Source of the DNA: Aurantimonas marianensis
GTDB lineage: Bacteria; Pseudomonadota; Alphaproteobacteria; Rhizobiales; Rhizobiaceae
Direction of reading: 5' to 3'
NCBI RefSeq assembly: GCF_024195285.1
Contig: NZ_JALHBS010000029.1
Span: 1 to 62,152, forward strand
Length of the DNA: 62,152 bases
Below the pieces are notes generated by a model. The model was not told where the DNA came from. It saw only the letters and a program-made list of their open reading frames with translations, and made no database searches. This document shows positions 58,722 through 62,152 of the stretch, one piece after another; within the stretch, counting starts at the first letter, position 1; each line of letters opens with the position of its first letter. Both the position numbers and the translations under genes were made by a program.

Positions 58722-60074
58722 TTAGTCCTGGGTGCGCCGCTTCCCCCGCAGTTCCGCCCAGTGGCGCAGTCGTTCGCCGATGGAAATCTCCGCTCCTCGC
58801 TCCGTCGGACGATAGAAAACCGGCCGTTCCATATCGTCGGGAAAATAGCTTTGGCCGGAAAACGCCTCCGGCGCATCATGGTCGTAGGCATAGCCTGCGC
58901 CATAGCCCTCATCCTTCATCAGCTTCGTCGGGGCGTTCAGGATATGCTTGGGCGGCAGTAACGAGCCGTGCTCCCTGGCGGCCTTCATTGCCGCCTTGTA
59001 GGCGACATAGACCGCGTTGGATTTCGGTGCCGACGCCAGATAGATTGTCGTCTGGGCCAGAGCCAATTCGCCTTCCGGCGAGCCGAGATAATCGTAGGCG
59101 TCCTTGGCCGCGAGCGCGACGCCGAGGGCACGGGGATCGGCGAGCCCGATATCCTCCGCCGCCATCCGTACGAGCCGGCGCCCGAGATAGAGCGGATCCT
59201 CGCCGGCATCGAGCATGCGGCAAAGCCAGTAGAGCGCCGCGTCCGGATCCGATCCACGCACCGATTTATGCAGGGCGGAGATGAGGTTGTAATGGCCGTC
59301 CTGGCCCTTGTCGTAGACCGGCGCCCGGCGCTGGACGATGTCCTGCAGATTATCGGCGTCGAAGACTTCGCCCGTCCGCCCGGCGCGCCATATCTCCTCC
59401 GCCAATGTCAGGATCGCACGCCCGTCGCCATCCGCCATCCGCAGCAGCACCGCCCTCGCCTCCTCGTCGAGCGGCAAGGGCCGGCCCTCCGCCGCCTCGG
59501 CCCGCGCGAGCAGCTTCACGAGGCTGTCCGGCCCGTGCGGGCGGAAGGTCAGAACGCGGGCGCGCGACAAAAGCGCGGCATTGAGCTCGAAGGACGGGTT
59601 TTCCGTCGTGGCGCCAACGAGGACAACCGTCCCGTCCTCCATTACCGGCAGGAATGAATCCTGTTGCGCCCGATTGAAGCGATGGATCTCGTCGACGAAC
59701 AGCAGCGTCCGCCTGCCGTTGGACCGGCGCAGACGCGCTGCCTCGAAGACCTTCTTGAGTTCCGCTACGCCGGAAAAGATTGCGGATATCTGTTCGAAGG
59801 CATAGTCGACCTCGTTTGCGAGCAATCGGGCGACCGTGGTTTTGCCGGTGCCCGGTGGCCCCCAGAAGACCATGGAGCCAAGGCTGGCGTTTGCGAGCAT
59901 GCGCGATAGCACGCCGCCCTCTCCGGTCAGATGTTCCTGACCGACGACCGCGGCGAGCGCGCGCGGTCGCAGCCGGTCGGCCAGCGGCCGCGAGGGATCG
60001 TCCGCCGGCGTTTGCCTCTCTTTCCCTGTACGGGGCGAGTCCCCCGGATCGCCGCCGCCAAAGAGATCCGCCAA
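58722..60074 (-). CDS. rarA: Replication-associated recombination protein RarA (MgsA)
   Basis: A 450-residue AAA+ ATPase of the clamp-loader-like RarA family. Walker A is GPPGTGKT (72-79), Walker B is LLFVDEIHRF, and sensor 1 is GATTENPSFELN. The C-terminal oligomerisation part has HYNLISALHKSVRGSDPDAALYW and YAYDHDAPEAFSGQSYFPD. It acts at stalled replication forks. It starts one base after the degQ stop, so the two are co-transcribed. Confidence 0.95.
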   Translation of the reverse strand: MADLFGGGDPGDSPRTGKERQTPADDPSRPLADRLRPRALAAVVGQEHLTGEGGVLSRMLANASLGSMVFWGPPGTGKTTVARLLANEVDYAFEQISAIFSGVAELKKVFEAARLRRSNGRRTLLFVDEIHRFNRAQQDSFLPVMEDGTVVLVGATTENPSFELNAALLSRARVLTFRPHGPDSLVKLLARAEAAEGRPLPLDEEARAVLLRMADGDGRAILTLAEEIWRAGRTGEVFDADNLQDIVQRRAPVYDKGQDGHYNLISALHKSVRGSDPDAALYWLCRMLDAGEDPLYLGRRLVRMAAEDIGLADPRALGVALAAKDAYDYLGSPEGELALAQTTIYLASAPKSNAVYVAYKAAMKAAREHGSLLPPKHILNAPTKLMKDEGYGAGYAYDHDAPEAFSGQSYFPDDMERPVFYRPTERGAEISIGERLRHWAELRGKRRTQD

Positions 60075-60075
60075 G

Positions 60076-61629
60076 TCAGCGCACCAATTGGGTCATGCGA
60101 CGACCATCCCGCTCGACTTCGAATTGCCAGCCGCGATAGCGCCGTTTCAGCATTTCCGTCAATGATTTCGTCGACGTGATGAGATCGCCGTTGAGGGCCA
60201 GAAGAATATCGTTCGGCCGTAAGCCGAAGCGTTGCGCCAGTGATCCGCGCTCGACGGCAACGACGACGACCCCTGTCTTGTCCGCCGGCAGACCCCGCTC
60301 CTCGGCGACGCGCGGCGACAGGTTGAGCACCGTCGCGCCGGAGAACGGATTGTTGCCGGACAGGCTACGCTTGTCGCGCGGTGGAATTTCGGGGGCCGCT
60401 TCCAGCGCGAGCTCGACGGACTCCCGCTCGTCGCCTCGCAAAACGTCCATCCTCGCGGTGCGTCCCACGCCTGCTGTCGCCAGCCGGTAACCGAGGGCGT
60501 CGGGATTATCGATCGCAAAGCCATCGACCGACAGGATGACGTCACCCACCGTGATGCCGGCCACCGCGGCCGGACTGTCGTTCGTCACGGCCTGCACCAG
60601 GGCGCCGGTCGGCCGGGAAAGACCGAGCGCATCCGCGATATCCGGCGTGACCGACGCGAAGGTTGCCCCGACATAGGGTCGCTCGAAGCGCCCGCCGGCC
60701 TTGGCGGCGCGCTGGAAGCTCGCCACCATGTTGGACGGAATAGCAAAGCCGATACCATTGGAGCCGCCAGAACGCGAGAAGATCGCCGTGTTCACACCGA
60801 CGAGCCGGCCCTTCATGTCGATCAAGGCACCACCGGAATTGCCGGGATTGATCGCGGCGTCGGTCTGAATGAAGAAGCCGAAGTCGTTGACGCCGACATG
60901 GCTTCGCGCCAGCGCCGAGACGATCCCGGTGGTGACAGTCTGGCCAATGCCGAACGGATTGCCGATCGCCAAAACCAGATCGCCGATCTCCAATTCATCC
61001 GAGTCTGCGACCGGCAGAGACGGGAACGGCCCAGGGCCCTCGATCGCAAGCACCGCAAGGTCCACCTTTGCGTCCTTGAGCAGCACTTTCGTCTCGAACT
61101 CCCGTCCGTCACTGAAGGCGATCTTTACCTCGTCTGCGTTCTCAACCACGTGATTGTTGGTAACGACGAGACCGGAGGGATCGATGATCACGCCGGAACC
61201 AAGGGCCGATTCCATGCGCGGCCGATCATCGAGCCGATGGCCAAAAAACTGGCCGAAAAAGGGATCGTCAACGAAGGGCGACCGCCGGGTCGGCACGACG
61301 CGCGCCGCATAGACATTGACGACGGCGGGTGCCGTTTCCTTGACGAGCGGCGCGAAGGACAGATCGATTTCCGCCCGCCCCCGCGGTACGGTCTTCGTCT
61401 CGGCGGCAATAGCGTCGGGCACCGGGACAGCGCGACCCCAGCCAGGTTCAGAAGCCTGTCGATCCCGCTCTTCCAAGGATGGTTGCACATCGCGGCCGTC
61501 CGTCGTCCGCCCACCAAACAGTCCACTGATCCAGCCGCCGACGCTCCAGCCGTAATCAGCCCCAAGCGTAGGAGGCACCATTAGGAAAGTCGCGATCAAA
61601 GCGACCCATAAAACCTTTTTTGACCGCAT
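60076..61629 (-). CDS. degQ: DegQ-like periplasmic serine protease
   Basis: A 517-residue HtrA protease. A signal peptide (MRSKKVLWVALIATFLMVPP) is followed by a linker and the trypsin-like domain with H160 (TNNHVVE), D190 (VDLAVLAI) and S265 (GNSGGAL). Two PDZ domains follow, at about 310-395 and 425-510. It handles misfolded envelope proteins. I chose the ATG at 61629; a GTG at 61659 would add ten basic residues. It is first in the degQ-rarA unit. Confidence 0.93.
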   Translation of the reverse strand: MRSKKVLWVALIATFLMVPPTLGADYGWSVGGWISGLFGGRTTDGRDVQPSLEERDRQASEPGWGRAVPVPDAIAAETKTVPRGRAEIDLSFAPLVKETAPAVVNVYAARVVPTRRSPFVDDPFFGQFFGHRLDDRPRMESALGSGVIIDPSGLVVTNNHVVENADEVKIAFSDGREFETKVLLKDAKVDLAVLAIEGPGPFPSLPVADSDELEIGDLVLAIGNPFGIGQTVTTGIVSALARSHVGVNDFGFFIQTDAAINPGNSGGALIDMKGRLVGVNTAIFSRSGGSNGIGFAIPSNMVASFQRAAKAGGRFERPYVGATFASVTPDIADALGLSRPTGALVQAVTNDSPAAVAGITVGDVILSVDGFAIDNPDALGYRLATAGVGRTARMDVLRGDERESVELALEAAPEIPPRDKRSLSGNNPFSGATVLNLSPRVAEERGLPADKTGVVVVAVERGSLAQRFGLRPNDILLALNGDLITSTKSLTEMLKRRYRGWQFEVERDGRRMTQLVR

Positions 61630-61698
61630 CACCCGCCTGTCGTTCACCCGCCGACTCACCCTCGGAAACCGGCTCCGGTTTAGACCAGACGAAAGCCA

Positions 61699-61731
61699 TG
61701 AAAAAGGGGCCTGGATAAGGCCCCTTTTTCA
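61699..61731. terminator. Perfect bidirectional terminator
   Basis: TGAAAAAGGGGCCT (61699-61712) pairs exactly with its reverse complement at 61718-61731 around a five-base loop. The A-rich and T-rich ends make it work on both strands. It separates degQ from the small secreted peptide gene upstream, whose transcript it should end. Confidence 0.85.
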
Positions 61732-61758
61732 TCATGTCGGAAGCTCGGATGATCGACG

Positions 61759-61932
61759 TTACCGGAGGTTCACCGTGCCGATTGCCGCCACCGGGGCTTG
61801 ATCGGGAAGGTCGGCGGTCGCGTAGCTGGCGGTCAAAATTCCGAACGCCGCGGTCGCGCCCAATAGCGTCAGCAAGGTTCTGCGCATGGAAGGCCGTCCC
61901 GAGGTCGTGTTCATGGTGTTTGTATTATTCAT
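61759..61932 (-). CDS. Small secreted peptide, 57 aa
   Basis: A short frame ending 28 bases before a strong terminator. The translation has an N-terminal polar stretch (MNNTNTMNTTSGRPS), then MRRTLLTLLGATAAFGILTA..., a signal-peptide-like helix, then a 20-residue tail (DLPDQAPVAAIGTVNLR). The start could also be the ATG at 61887 (MRRTLL), giving a 42-residue precursor. I do not recognise the family. The terminator placement supports a real gene. Confidence 0.5.
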   Translation of the reverse strand: MNNTNTMNTTSGRPSMRRTLLTLLGATAAFGILTASYATADLPDQAPVAAIGTVNLR

Positions 61933-62152
61933 CGAACTAGTTTCATCCGCGTAAATGTTGCCGCACCGGCGTGATGTTTCCACAGTCTCGGAAACAAAAG
62001 TTCCCAAGCCGCGATTGGTTGCCTCGGTTTCGACGAATTTTTCACCGCGCGGCGGCCGGTGCCCCTATCGCACGGGTTTGCGCGACTTTCGATGGCATTT
62101 TCGCCACAGTTCCAAAATTCGCCGGCCGGATGGTTAACCTCTCCAACCCGAG

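Overview
The window looks like chromosomal DNA from a high-GC alphaproteobacterium of the order Hyphomicrobiales (Rhizobiales). The clues are a divK-pleD pair, a giant growth-pole-ring (GPR/RgsE) type protein, DUF983, DUF3572 and DUF922 proteins, an ATP12 assembly chaperone, and a DinB with the N-terminal zinc ribbon seen in rhizobial homologues. A family such as Aurantimonadaceae is possible, but I cannot prove it from the sequence. No insertion sequence, phage gene, rRNA or CRISPR array was seen. There is one tRNA, Leu(GAG).

Layout. 1-8.5 kb: the start of gatC, a UPF0173 hydrolase, ruvX, two small membrane proteins, aidB, then the operon pyrB-pyrC'-plsY-dprA. The pyrC' product has lost its metal ligands. 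8.3-16.6 kb: a 59-residue protein, a divergent promoter region carrying an 11-bp dyad, then topA-rnr-DUF983-Nudix-MFS and rpmG with a clear terminator. 16.6-17.2 kb: a gene-poor stretch with a perfect CtrA-type site. 17.2-20 kb: divK-pleD, divergent to DUF3572 and a HAD-like protein. 20-25.3 kb: dinB converging on dnaE. Just upstream of dnaE sits a 28-residue membrane peptide under a perfect GAAC-N7-GAAC LexA box, which resembles the Caulobacter SOS division inhibitor SidA. 25.4-28.1 kb: a DUF922 protein, a ferredoxin with a thioredoxin-reductase-like reductase, and an orphan Hpt protein. 28.5-35.4 kb: the 2279-residue GPR/RgsE-like polar growth protein, which contains 12 consecutive 22-residue units in one register.

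35.6-43.5 kb: an amidase, a TRAP transporter (dctP-dctQ-dctM) and a beta-phosphoglucomutase/GH65 disaccharide phosphorylase operon. That operon is preceded by an FNR/FixK-like box at the class II activator position of a -10 element. 43.6-53.9 kb: tRNA-Leu, lipB, acylphosphatase, pccA and pccB. Between pccA and pccB lies an accessory block with an XRE regulator, a DMT exporter, a UPF0178 protein, a type III polyketide synthase with an ICMT-type methyltransferase, and a cytochrome b with a Tat-exported molybdopterin oxidoreductase. 54-62 kb: ATP12 chaperone, HAD phosphatase, RluC-type pseudouridine synthase, crcB, a BCCT transporter, rarA, degQ, a strong terminator and a small secreted peptide.

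The most interesting signals are the LexA-controlled SidA-like peptide beside dnaE/dinB, the FNR/FixK-like promoter of the sugar-phosphorylase operon, the in-register 22-mer array in the polar growth protein, the catalytically dead dihydroorotase, the two-gene type III PKS/methyltransferase unit, and the isolated CtrA box.
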